Part shown: one piece after another, positions 8,396 through 17,599 of the stretch
Numbering within the stretch: the stretch's first letter is position 1
How the letters are laid out: every line of letters starts with the position of its first letter
DNA from: Jimgerdemannia flammicorona
Lineage: Eukaryota > Mucoromycota > Endogonomycetes > Endogonales > Endogonaceae
Reading direction: 5' to 3'
Assembly (NCBI GenBank): GCA_003990745.1
Contig: RBNI01002520.1
Location: 1 to 18,258, forward strand
DNA length: 18,258 nt
Translations under genes and position numbers: made by a program
The notes under the pieces: generated by a model
What the model was told of the DNA's origin: nothing
What the model saw: the letters and a program-made list of their open reading frames with translations, nothing else
Database searches by the model: none

Positions 8396-9067
8396 ATCGT
8401 TTGTCTCAGTTATATTGTCACGAGGTGCCGAGATCAAGTCTTTGCCCGCAGACTGGGCTGGTTTACAGGTACCGGCCAGGACGAAGATTCCCATGCCAAA
8501 CATTTCTGGACAAGCCCACCTGACGGCACGTACATTGAGACAGGACATCCTTTGACGCGACATGTTGAACGCGCCGAATTGCCCAAGACGCTTCATCCCA
8601 CTTCGTAGCCTCCTCGAAGCCCCAATCATTTTCAAGAGCCCAAAACCGCGAGGGGAGCAGCAGGCATGGCTCTGAGTTGTCGTTACCATTTTACTGATTT
8701 CGTCGTTTTGCTTGTGGACGCGAAATATAGTTTACAGGCGTTCGTTCTGCCCTGTACCTGCCCCCGTCTGCTCTGTCGTCGAGGACGCATGCGATACGGG
8801 GTAGCCTTGCTCCGTTATGTGCTTTCCAAGCACGTCTTTGCTACTAACATGGTGGAAGAATGGAGGCCTCGAGATGCCAACGCTACAGTATTTTCATATG
8901 AATGGCGCTTGAATCCAAATTCGGGGATGGGCTGTGTACTTGGATTTATATCGTTGGCCTTCAGCTTGCCATGGAATATATTATTAAAATTCAATAGTTT
9001 ATCTATTCATCCTGGAAATTTCTTGAATTTTACAGTGTACAAAATTGCTATATTTTTTGGGCACTAG
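8396..9067 (+). pseudogene. Long frame interrupted by one stop, unrecognised
   Basis: One reading frame stays open for about 224 codons except for a single TAG at 8606-8608. The first part contains WFTGTGQDEDSHAKHFWTSP and a segment rich in His, Glu and Thr (TGHPLTRHVERAELPKTLHP), which looks protein-like. The second part, from an ATG at 8666, is rich in Cys, Arg and hydrophobic residues. I recognise no family. It lies 84 nt after the Rho remnant and its last 20 bases overlap the 3' end of the minus-strand secreted protein gene. It could be a broken gene, a gene with an unrecognised intron, or chance. Confidence 0.3.
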
Positions 9068-10707
9068 TTCGAGGCGGGTGCTTTGTGATCCAGAAGACTT
9101 GCGAAAGGCTTTGTGAGTTACATTCCCTGGAAAATACCAAAGTGGACACCGTGGTAAGAATCAACACAAGAAGGTAAGACAACGCGTGATACAAGAATGA
9201 AAAACAGCGATGTTTACCAGACCCGAAGATTGCCGAGTTCATTGATGTCTAGACATTTCCGAGTGCTCTTGGACAAGAACATTAAGCCTCCAGCGGGGTT
9301 GTCAATAGAGATAATCTGTAGATGTTGGTTGCACAGCGTCAGTGATTGACATTGTAACTGCGAGAAAATCCGTCATGCTGGGAGTACATGTATATACTTA
9401 CTTGGAATACCTCATTATCGCCCCAACTACAACCGCCTGTCTGTGCATAACGGTTATCACACCCGCTAGCGAACCGAAGCGGGCGTGAGTACACAGGATA
9501 TTCAGGCGCGCCGAGATTGCACGTTCATTTTCACTTGAAACTTACTAATTAATGGCCCAATTCTCGTACACGTCGAAGCATGACCAGTATGTTTGATACC
9601 AGGGTGGAGTCTGTGCGTAAGCTATGCTGCGAATGTTGATTTCGTTGCCGTCCAGTAAGTTGATGTAGAAGAGCTGCGGGAGATCTTGGTCTCTGCGTTT
9701 GTTCAAAATCGATTAGCTGGTGACGATAAATCATGATGCGATGAATTCAAGGCTTTTAAAACTACTCACGCTTTGAAAGCATAATTATTATCAAAACAAG
9801 TTGTGGCGGTGATTTGATCGTTCTGTAAAGTAGCCATTGTGTTAAGTAAGCTAACTGCACGTGGGCCCGAAATTCTAGAGAACGATACGAACATGGTAGC
9901 ACCGGCGGGTTATGTCGCAGCTTCTGGCATCCATGTCAGGGTAGCAGCCCCAATTCTTTCCTGCTTTGGTGTATGAGAGGCAGACTCCCCCTAACAATAT
10001 GTTCCAAATATAGACCGGCTGCCAGAGCGGAATCGTCCTAAATTGTTCGAATGTATATGAAAATGAACACAGTGGTTCTAATTATAGAGATGTTAGCTCG
10101 ATAAAATACCAAGCAAATAGTAATTGATGTTACAGTGTCGTTGCTGGGACGCTCCAAATGGAAGGATCTGGTGGATTTCCTGGAATTCTTGAGACACCGG
10201 TGTTGGTGAATGTGGAGTTGGTGGAGTTACTTTGGATGCCGTTGAAGTGTTTCCTGAGCTGCGACGGGGTGGGGAGGTCTACCTGATCTAAAGTGCTGTA
10301 TATTGCAGAGGGTCGAGCGCAACGCGTGAGCATTCGGAGGCACACAACCATCAATCAATTTTTTCTCCTATAACACAAGTCATTCGTTTCCATACGTACA
10401 ACTTTGTGACCAAAGACAGATTCGGGTTTGCGTCCAAGAATGTCTTACTATAATCGGGGACGCCAGACTTGCCACCGAGCGGCAGAAATGAGGGCATGCC
10501 GAACTTTGCCGCACGCTCTTTGTTTGTGAGGGCGAGATGGTAGTAGTCGGAGGTCTCGTTTTTGCCTGTGAGAAAGAGAGGGGAGGCTTCAATTTCAAAC
10601 CTCAATTACATTGACTGTCTCCCGTGCCGAGAATACTGACTTGGGTACGGGACAGCGGAGGCGAAGTTAATGCCGAGGGCAATGCTGAGCAGTGTGACGA
10701 ACCTCAT
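9048..10707 (-). CDS. Secreted cysteine-rich protein of unknown function (nine exons)
   Basis: Minus-strand exons: 10707-10641, 10565-10400, 10295-10134, 10037-9893, 9822-9770, 9692-9546, 9465-9402, 9315-9218 and 9126-9048. All eight introns are GT-AG, 70-104 nt, and phases agree across every junction, giving 326 residues. The start MRFVTLLSIALGINFASA is a clear signal peptide (cleavage near 18). Residues 19-145 hold no Cys and have N-glycosylation sites at N25, N101 and N104. Ten Cys follow at 151, 163, 172, 178, 189, 236, 249, 259, 289 and 303, an even number suited to disulfides. The region 284-314 (CLDINELGNLRVWECNSQSL then VFWI) resembles one lobe of a ricin-B-type lectin (Cys-Leu-Asp ... 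Trp-x-Cys ... Q/W pattern), but only one lobe is evident. The acceptor of the seventh intron could instead be at 9358, adding 14 residues in frame. I recognise no whole-protein family. Likely extracellular or cell-wall located. Confidence 0.78.
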
Positions 10708-10751
10708 GATTCTTAATTGACACATTTCCACTGATGCGCAATAGCACGAAT

Positions 10752-10757
10752 TTTATA
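10752..10757 (-). promoter_or_regulatory. TATA box for the secreted protein gene
   Basis: TATAAA on the minus strand, 45 nt before the ATG at 10707. The spacing implies a very short leader, which is acceptable for small fungal genes. It supports 10707 as the true start. Confidence 0.45.
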
Positions 10758-11765
10758 TGACCTTCATATGTTCTATTACGAGGCTTCTCAAGCCTTCATA
10801 ATTTCCGAAAATATACTAACTGATTGACGACAATCCTGAGAAGACAAAGCGATAGACATAGACAAGTCCAATGAAGAACTATTGTATTCGCATGTGCAGA
10901 TCCTTGCCACATTACCTTCTTTGTATCCCTTTTGTTCGGCGCATTGAAATTAGAAGAGAATTTATCGTTCGACAAAGTCTTTTACATTGCTGGCAGGCCG
11001 ACGGAATGAGGGGAAGCGGATTACTGTGTCTGGCCCATAAGAACAATATCTTGCCACATATCATATCGATTGTTTCTAGGACATCGTTGACTATGGTGTG
11101 AGCCCTGTAACTTGGGAGAATTTTTTTTAAATAGTTTAGTTGTATGCAACGCAAATACTCAGTAAAAAGAGTGGTGTGAGATATGTCCGGAATGGAAGAC
11201 CTTCGCTGCATTGTTTGTTTAGTTTCTTATCCTAACAGCTGCGCGAGGAATTCAGCAGTGTCCAAAAAATGTATAATATTCCCCGAACCCACCCATTTCT
11301 GTTAATTCTTCACTATCCAATGGTTTTGGCCTCACCCAAATTCATCTGCCGATTCACCTCCATCTTCCGTCCCCACATTTCACGGTGAACATGGGCTTTG
11401 TTGGAACATGCGATACACCATTTAAATTTCGTTCCGTCCGAATCGCAAAGGAGAAACAAAGAGCAAAGAGCGACGCCTCTTATCCTGTTCGAAAACAAAG
11501 AAATCCCCCCCCTCCCGAAGAGGTGCCGGATCAAGAACGAACTAACGTATTTTGATCGGGCCCCTTTACACGGTGCGGTTTCAATTCCGTTTACTGAATC
11601 CGGTTTATCATTGGACATTTCACCGACAAGCAGCTGTACCACTTGCAAATATCGACAGTTCAGCATGACCACATTTAGAGCAAATACTCGCTAGCATGTT
11701 AAACTGTTGGTTAAAGGACGTTTATTTGCGCATCTTTTTATTTCGCGAAGTAATCCCATAATATT
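10758..11765. other. Gene-free stretch
   Basis: About 1 kb without a convincing gene. Frames of 76-119 codons exist on both strands (for example minus 11313-11672 and plus 11398-11694), overlapping each other. None shows a recognised motif, signal peptide or good start context, so I do not call them. Confidence 0.45.
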
Positions 11766-12182
11766 TTAATTATTAACGTGCTTGCTAAAGACGACGGACT
11801 CCCGCATACGGGACATGTGTCCGAGCGCGACCGATGGTTCTCTCTGAGCGAACGCTCGGGCCACATGTCCGTCCATATCCTGAGGGGACAGTATATACCG
11901 CATGGCACAGGCGGGTGGGGCAGTGATCATTGGGGGGCAAAAGCGACTCGGGCGAACGCCGGAATTCGGGTCCTCGGCGTTGGACATTTTAGCGGCTCGG
12001 GGAGACGAGGCATACTTTCCAGTAGCATGGTCTGACCACGGGTTATAGTGCTGGTTGTTCGGATAGAGGATGTTCGGGATGGTGAGCCAGTCAGCATTTT
12101 TAATGGTCAACAGTTTTGTAGTCGTCGAGTATGACAAGGAACAAACGAGGATGTTAGTATGGTTTTCGCGAGGTGTACCCAA
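11766..12182 (-). CDS. Possible coding frame, unrecognised (138 codons)
   Basis: A minus-strand frame of 138 codons with rather protein-like composition, including DWLTIPNILYPNNQHYNPWS and a stretch rich in Met, Arg and Ser toward the end. No family is recognised and no splice partners are evident. It has no signal peptide or membrane segment. The complementary strand is also open for 85 codons, which weakens the case. It might be an exon of a larger decayed gene. Confidence 0.25.
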   Translation of the reverse strand: MGTPRENHTNILVCSLSYSTTTKLLTIKNADWLTIPNILYPNNQHYNPWSDHATGKYASSPRAAKMSNAEDPNSGVRPSRFCPPMITAPPACAMRYILSPQDMDGHVARAFAQREPSVALGHMSRMRESVVFSKHVNN

Positions 12183-12462
12183 TATTTTGCCAACATTGTT
12201 CTAATAATAAATGATGTCCGGCTGTCTCTCCTTTCTTCCGCTTCTTTGTGCCATCACCCCCCCCCCCAAAAAAAAAAAATACTGCTTGCGACCACGACAA
12301 CATTCTCCTTCCTACCCGATTTGAGCATCCTGAAATTCCTCAGCTCGTCAGGAAAACGTGAAAATCACAAAGAAATCGCTCAGAAAACAAACACACTACC
12401 GAATGTCGGCCACAACCCGCCTGAACGACTTGCTGGGTCGAATCAAGCCCTGAGACTGTTAC

Positions 12463-12744
12463 TTGAATATTTTCCACATATTGTGTTGTCATAGTGAGTC
12501 TGCTTATGTCGAGGTCGTAAAGATGCTCGTGACTGAGTTCCAAGCAGGCGCTAACGCCAAGAACAATGACGGAAGGACGCCGATGCTCTTTGCTGCGGAA
12601 TATGGGCACATCGAAGTCGTAAAGGTGCTCGTAGCCGAGTTTGGAGCAGAAGCCAAGGCCAAGGACAACGACGGCATTCGGCCCCCCTTCATTTCGCACA
12701 TGCCGGCCTCTACATATACTGAAACGGTCAGGGTGAATACTTAA
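12463..12744 (+). pseudogene. Ankyrin-repeat gene fragment
   Basis: This frame encodes about two ankyrin repeats: YVEVVKMLVTEF then NAKNNDGRTPMLFAAEYGHI, followed by EVVKVLVAEF and KAKDNDG, after which similarity stops and the frame runs 24 codons to a TAA at 12742. The TPLH signature reads TPML, and the repeat spacing is near the usual 33-36 residues. No ATG precedes it in frame; a separate 16-codon frame starts at 12403 (MSATTRLNDLL) and ends at 12453, possibly a remnant first exon. Ankyrin proteins normally have many repeats, so this is a broken piece. An A-rich tract follows 60 nt later. Confidence 0.7.
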
Positions 12745-12800
12745 GTTGCGTGCATTCGCTCACAGCGGCCATAGTGGGAATTGATGAGTGTACTTGGCTA

Positions 12801-12836
12801 TAATAAAAAAAAAAAAATAAAAAAAAAAAAAAAAAC
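12801..12836. repeat. A-rich tract
   Basis: Two long A runs separated by a single T, about 36 bases, directly after CTATAAT. It lies just downstream of the ankyrin fragment. It could be a simple-sequence tract or the decayed poly(A) of a retrocopy. Confidence 0.7.
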
Positions 12837-12973
12837 AACTCCACGGTCCGGCAGCGTTAAGTCATGACTCTCTTATACATGGATAATTTGTGGATTAGAT
12901 CCGCGGACGCGACTTTATTTGCCAAATTTATTGAGCCGCAGATTGATTCATTTTGCGAGCATGGATTTTAGCC

Positions 12974-12999
12974 TAACGGATAACCAAACGGTTCCGTTA
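12974..12999. repeat. Imperfect inverted repeat
   Basis: TAACGG and AACC on the left arm pair with GGTT and CCGTTA on the right arm, with a two-base bulge and a four-base loop. It could form a small hairpin. No neighbouring gene gives it a role. Confidence 0.45.
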
Positions 13000-13859
13000 A
13001 GTTCGTCTCTGATTCGCACAAGAAGCACAGGTTTTTGGGCATGGTGGTGGCGGCGGGATTTTTTCGCTTGATGAAGACGTTGGGGTAGCTGCTGATTGGA
13101 TTCGTTCTATTTATCTGCGACAAAACCTATCATCATGATGGGTAATACATTCCCCTGTTTGTTTCCTCTTCCGCCCGCCATATATTCTCCCCCTTTGTGG
13201 TTCCATGGACCTTTTCTTTATTTGACTCTTAAAATAAAATAGAGGGATGCGGGAATCGAGAAAAGATCAATTAAAATATTTTAGGCAGCCTTATTCTGAA
13301 GCCTCAGACTTTGCTAATAAAAAATAAAATAAAAATATAGAGGACTTCACGCTGGAGTTTTGAAATGAGGGTGGATTTTTTTTTTTTTTAACCAATATTG
13401 TTGTGGAAAGAAGCCTCGGTTACGGTCCTCCAGTGAAGAGTCGTGTGGATCACCTTAATTGGCTTTCAACAATGGTAGCCATTCGGCCGACGTCCTGCGT
13501 CCACATCTGTCGATACAAGAATCAAAACGTGTAACTGAAAAAAGGGGATGGTATATAGAATCACTCGCCCCTACAAATCACTTCTCTCCCGATCGCATGG
13601 AGAACTCTTTACCTTTTTATTATTATTTTTTATTTTTTATTTTTTTGATGACGGGGAGGGTTGGACATGAAACGCGTGTGGTACGTCCAAAATTTTGTTT
13701 CACCTGTCCCCAAATTCGGGAATCCCACAACCGCGCGCGGGGGGGGTCAAAACTAGTATTGATAAGTTGGCGTCTTCCATGTAGATTTTAAGTGTCGTTG
13801 GTAACGAGGCACTCTAAAATACGTCGACCAGCGCTTAAGGGCGGGCACGGCTTTGTGGT

Positions 13860-13888
13860 CGGTCCGGGCGCTTAATAAATTCGGACCG
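13860..13888. repeat. GC-rich perfect dyad
   Basis: CGGTCCG (13860-13866) and CGGACCG (13882-13888) are perfect 7-bp inverted copies around a 15-base loop that contains AATAAA. The octamer GCGCTTAA occurs at 13831 and again at 13868. Could be a zinc-cluster-type binding site, a 3'-end structure, or chance. Confidence 0.45.
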
Positions 13889-13916
13889 GGATAAGCCTGG
13901 TCTTCGGGCCTCTTTC

Positions 13917-14020
13917 TTTTCGTTTCCTGGGATATTTTTTTTGCGACACTACTTTTCTTACACTCGATTTTCGTTTCCTGGGATATTTTTTTTGCGACAC
14001 TACTTTTCTTACACTCGATT
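13917..14020. repeat. Perfect 51-bp tandem duplication
   Basis: Two identical adjacent 51-bp copies (13917-13967 and 13968-14018), with identity extending two bases further. The unit contains TTTCCTGGGATATTTTTTTT and ends with CACTCGA. Because 51 is divisible by three the duplication would preserve a reading frame, though no real gene is evident here. Perfect identity suggests a recent event or an assembly effect. Confidence 0.9.
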
Positions 14021-14604
14021 AGGGCATTCGAGATTCATAGCAGCCATTCTCATTTCGGGTCCTGGCAGTCCCAAGTGGGCAACCACGCGGTTTTGTTTGT
14101 TTAGCCTCTTGAGCCTCTTAATCCTTCCACCAGTCCCGCACACCCTCATACTACCTGGCCATCACCGAGCGAAGTCTTCACGAAGGCGCCGCGTTTCTGT
14201 GGACAGGCGAGCCGAAGAAGGAATTGTACGCGAGCGAGGTCGTAGATGCAAGACAACGGCTTATGTTGCCTTCAAGGTCCGTCTTTATTATTCCCTTCCT
14301 TTCTCTTTAGGCGCGGGAGATTTATCGATTCTATAGCTCGTATTCCCGATTGATGCGTGCCTCCAACTTGTGATAGCCACCCATACTCTATTCGCGTCGT
14401 CCCACAGAAGCATTCACTAAAAAAAAAAATTATCCCCATCCTACAGCCATTCCTTTTAGTCCGGCCGGTCCCACGCTCGTCCCGCTCGCCGGAGTATGCC
14501 CAGTCCAACCATTGCTTCATCAGCCCGGATGTCACAATACGTCTTCTGTTCGACCGCTGTCCTTGTTGCACCCTCCGTCGTGCTGGGTTGCTGGACCTTC
14601 GGTC
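14021..14604. other. Gene-free stretch
   Basis: Nearly 600 bases with open frames on both strands and no recognised product. The plus frame that includes the tandem duplication continues to 14336 with an Arg-rich segment (RRRRVSVDRRAEEG), but has no family match. It has a long A run near 14419. Confidence 0.4.
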
Positions 14605-14866
14605 ATGTCTTTCGGTAGGTTGCGTGTGAGAGTCAGTGTGTGTTTCAAACGCGTGCGGGAGGAGTTTTGGCAAGGGTCGGGAGCACATCATCAGCTCGCT
14701 AACTCCTTTTTTCTCTCTCTACCCACCAAACGACAATCAAAGGGACCCTTCAGCAAACGGGCGATTTTGCAGCTTTCAACCGCCCCGGCGCAAGCGTTTT
14801 GTCAGACACGTCGGCATCAGCGTCGATGACCACGTTGCGGGCGGAATCCCCGCGACAGCGACAGCG

Positions 14867-15362
14867 ATGCTGCGGCGCGCCGTACACCACAGTTTTGTCA
14901 CTGGGTTCCTTATCCAGTGGCGCGCCATCGCGCTTGTGTTTGCTAACTTCGTGAACTGGGTGAGTAGGCTATGATTTTGGTCCATCATTGATATATATTT
15001 GTTTTGTCGTGATACTCACGCGTACATCCCGACTTCTCCAGGCCTTCTACCTCTCCGAATCGCCGAAACTAGCCCCCCCTCGCAGCACGACCCTGCAGGT
15101 CTATCCCTACAACTTTTATGCTCTACCTCTACGATTTCCAAGACCAATCCCTTGCATCTCGCTAATCTCCGCAGCGGTCCCGCGACTCTGGTTCAGGGCG
15201 CTCCATGCCGAGGAGGAGACTGGCGCCGTCATCGGTAAGTTGATGGATATGAGGGACACCGGCGAGATTCCGTTGGGAGGAGAGAAAGCGAGTGAGGAGA
15301 GGGTTGGTTTGGGAGGAAGATTATTTGATTGGTTGGGTTGCATAAACATCACTGGATATTGA
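14867..15362 (+). CDS. Possible small two-exon membrane protein, unrecognised
   Basis: Exon 14867-14959 joins exon 15042-15362 through an 82-nt intron with a strong GTGAGT donor and a TTCTCCAG acceptor, phase 0, giving about 137 residues. The first exon encodes a hydrophobic segment (SFVTGFLIQWRAIALVFANF); the second a Pro-rich stretch and a Gly/Glu-rich tail ending in TAT-TGA. The frame stays open upstream to 14636, so the start is uncertain. A competing 5' exon, ATG at 14605 with a GTAGGT donor at 14615, would feed a different frame (SFGTLQQTGDFAAFN). A GTAAGT at 15234 may be a further donor. No family is recognised. The intron is the main evidence that transcription occurs here. Confidence 0.35.
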
Positions 15363-15979
15363 TTTATTCATTCATTTTGCTAGTTATTTCATTTTCATCA
15401 TTTTGCACAGACACAAATCGTCCGAACGGACTCTCCGGTCCCACGCCATCATGCATTGCAACGATCATCTCAAAATACCCAACCTAAAATCTGCACAATG
15501 GACTTCAGTTCGCGCGGGGCCACCCAAGGGAAATGAGGGACGTTTTTATATTTTACTTTTGAAAACCTCATGCAGGATTTAAAATGTATAAAGAGCCGAA
15601 GTTTATCCGCGTTTTTCACGAACACGACTGTGTATTCGGGTGTGTGCTTCTGTTTCGGGGATTGTAGAATCCTGCGGTACGGCAAAGATATGGATGATAG
15701 CGATGGACTGTCTCGTTCTTTAGATGTACGGCATAAGATGGTTACTAATTGGAGAAGCCCACGGTACTAAAAAAATTATTGCAAGCCAAAGGAAAGGGTG
15801 GGTCATGTAGAAAGATAGAATGACTCTTAAGATTTTGTCCGATATTTTCCAGTTTTAATTCTAGTTGCAATTTTATTTGCATTCTACGCCAAAGTCACCC
15901 GAGTCATGCAGAGTCATGCAATCAGACCATACGCATTGCGGTTCCTTTCGCGCTCTACATTCATCTGGTACATTACGCT
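15363..15979. other. Gene-free stretch
   Basis: About 600 bases with only short frames on both strands. A direct repeat of AGAGTCATGCA occurs near 15900. Nothing assignable. Confidence 0.45.
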
Positions 15980-16705
15980 CAAAGGCAACTTTTGCGCACT
16001 CCTCCCACCAATCCCTTTTCTGACAGAAGCGTTGTATGATTACAAACGTCCCTTTAACGCGAATGGCGGTCCCAGAACCATACGCCTCCAACCAGCCAAA
16101 CCTTACACATTTAATTGCATTACAATCGATCGTTTTTTCTCAGCTTACGCGAAGGGATACTTTGCAAAGACATGTGCTCCATTTCTACAAGCTTCTCTGT
16201 TCACAATCCGGGCTTCTGTCGGAACAATGACTTCCTTGCCGACACCATTCCCTAGAGAGGAGCGCACGGATTGTAAACGCATATTCGTTGGGTGCAAACC
16301 AAACGGACGAATTAAAAAAAAAACGTATCGCGCTCCGTTCCTACGTATATACTACGTAGGTCCAAGTTCCGCAGGCCTGTGTTCGTTTTTAGCGCGTCGG
16401 TTAATGCGATGGATCCCGAAGAACACAGGTAATGTACGCGCGGAGTTGTTAGGTGGGACAGACGAATTCAAAAATGTAACGCATTGGGTCCTACGTACAG
16501 CATAGGTTCAGATGTTGCAGGCCATTCACTGCAGAGGAACGTACGGGATGTACGCGCGTAGTTGTCAGCTGGAACGCCAACCTACGTACCTTGTATGTTC
16601 AGGTTTTGCAAGGCCATGTTCTTTTTCAGTGCTAATGCGATGGCTCCCTTCTCGCCAACACCATTCCCTACAGAGGATTGCATGGAATGCACGCACGAGT
16701 CTTGG
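15980..16705. repeat. Family of diverged, roughly tandem repeats
   Basis: At least four, perhaps five, related copies: about 16155-16290, 16343-16460, 16489-16575 and 16583-16705, with a weaker one near 15980-16050. Shared blocks include a CCTACGTA-type opening, a TTGCAGGCC-like core, TAATGCGATGG, ACACCATTCCCTA followed by AGAGGA, and a closing block of the TACGGGATGTACGCGC type. Copies lack different internal parts. Many differences are C-to-T or G-to-A changes at CpG (for example CGCACGG against TGCATGG), which suggests methylation-driven or RIP-like decay. A 199-codon plus frame spans the array but is probably a by-product of it. Confidence 0.6.
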
Positions 16706-17599
16706 AAAGACGATTATCGGAAGGTAACGGGGGTCAGGAGTGAAACGTGACTATGGTGTCATTCTTCGGGGATGTAGTTACTTTCCATCTGGATAAAGGC
16801 AAATATACTTGCTCCCTTTCTGTCGATTTGATTAAGCATGTCTGACCTTCCGGAGAAGGTTCAATCCAATTTTCGGATAAAAAATAGGTTTTGATTTTGT
16901 TTCCCCTTCGACAACCCCTTTTCATCCATTCCTTAGCCGACTAGCACATAATGCATGGATTTTTGGGTGTTTTTCATTTATCAATTTTCAATCTAAACTT
17001 CTAAACTCCATTTTTGTGCTCTCAATTACCGGTAACCATTTTGTGGAGACGTTCTATTGGCAATTTCCATCTTCCAAGATTTTGTGTCCAAGTCGCAATC
17101 ATTATTTAATCAAATTGCTCGTGGGAGAAAAGTAACAAATGCTTGGGCACATATCTATGTAATAGCGCGAATTCTTATTATCGCCCTAGCACATGAAAAC
17201 CATACAACAACTACGAAAACTGTTGCCTATAGGTGAAAATATACCATGAATTCTCTCCCTTATTTTGGGATCTGAACGCGCCGAGTCGTCGTACACGTTC
17301 GCAAACAGTTACTGCAACCGAGCAGTGGTCCTATTTTGTAGGTCCATGTGGATTATTCTCAATTTTAACAAATTGCTGTTTCAGTCAACGGTCGCCTGGC
17401 TACACGGGCCACCAATGTAGCCAACAAAGTTGTTGCAAATTACATAACTGTTTTAGATTGGGGCAACCTCATCTTGGCCACGCATCGATTTCACCTTCCA
17501 TCTTGGTAATGATCCTCGAAATGTTACAGTTCATGCAATGTTGTATGCTCAAAATGTATGCAAGATTTATGGAAGAATGTCCTTTTTTTGGTGAGCATA
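16706..17599. other. Gene-free stretch
   Basis: About 900 bases with moderate AT content. A plus frame at 17233-17610 (125 codons) has several Cys but no recognised motif or start context. Some GT/AG pairs near 17339-17390 look intron-like, but I could not build a consistent model. Confidence 0.4.

Larger units (their letters stand above)
12837..13916. other. Gene-free stretch with simple sequence
   Basis: About 1.1 kb with no assignable gene. It contains T runs near 13377 and 13630, a T/A-rich block at 13615-13646, a G7-G8 run near 13740, an imperfect hairpin at 12974-12999, and a GC-rich dyad at 13860-13888. The plus frame at 13459-13791 crosses the T-rich block and is probably spurious. 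Confidence 0.5.

Noticed and set aside
8351..8689. A 112-codon minus-strand frame
   Set aside because: It overlaps the plus frame with more protein-like composition and shows no family motif.
10130..10399. Alternative reading of the secreted gene using an acceptor near 10368 and other downstream frames
   Set aside because: It gives plausible short peptides but needs very short introns (under 35 nt) or hits stops; the adopted exon 10295-10134 keeps phase with introns of 104 and 96 nt.
13860..13888. Bacterial-type terminator hairpin
   Set aside because: The stem is short, the loop is 15 bases and no T run follows; the setting is eukaryotic.
15906..16505. A 199-codon plus frame
   Set aside because: It spans several diverged repeat copies and an A-run, with no family resemblance; likely a chance frame in the array.
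16155..16705. CRISPR-like array
   Set aside because: The repeats are long, diverged and unequally spaced, with indels inside the units, which does not fit CRISPR.
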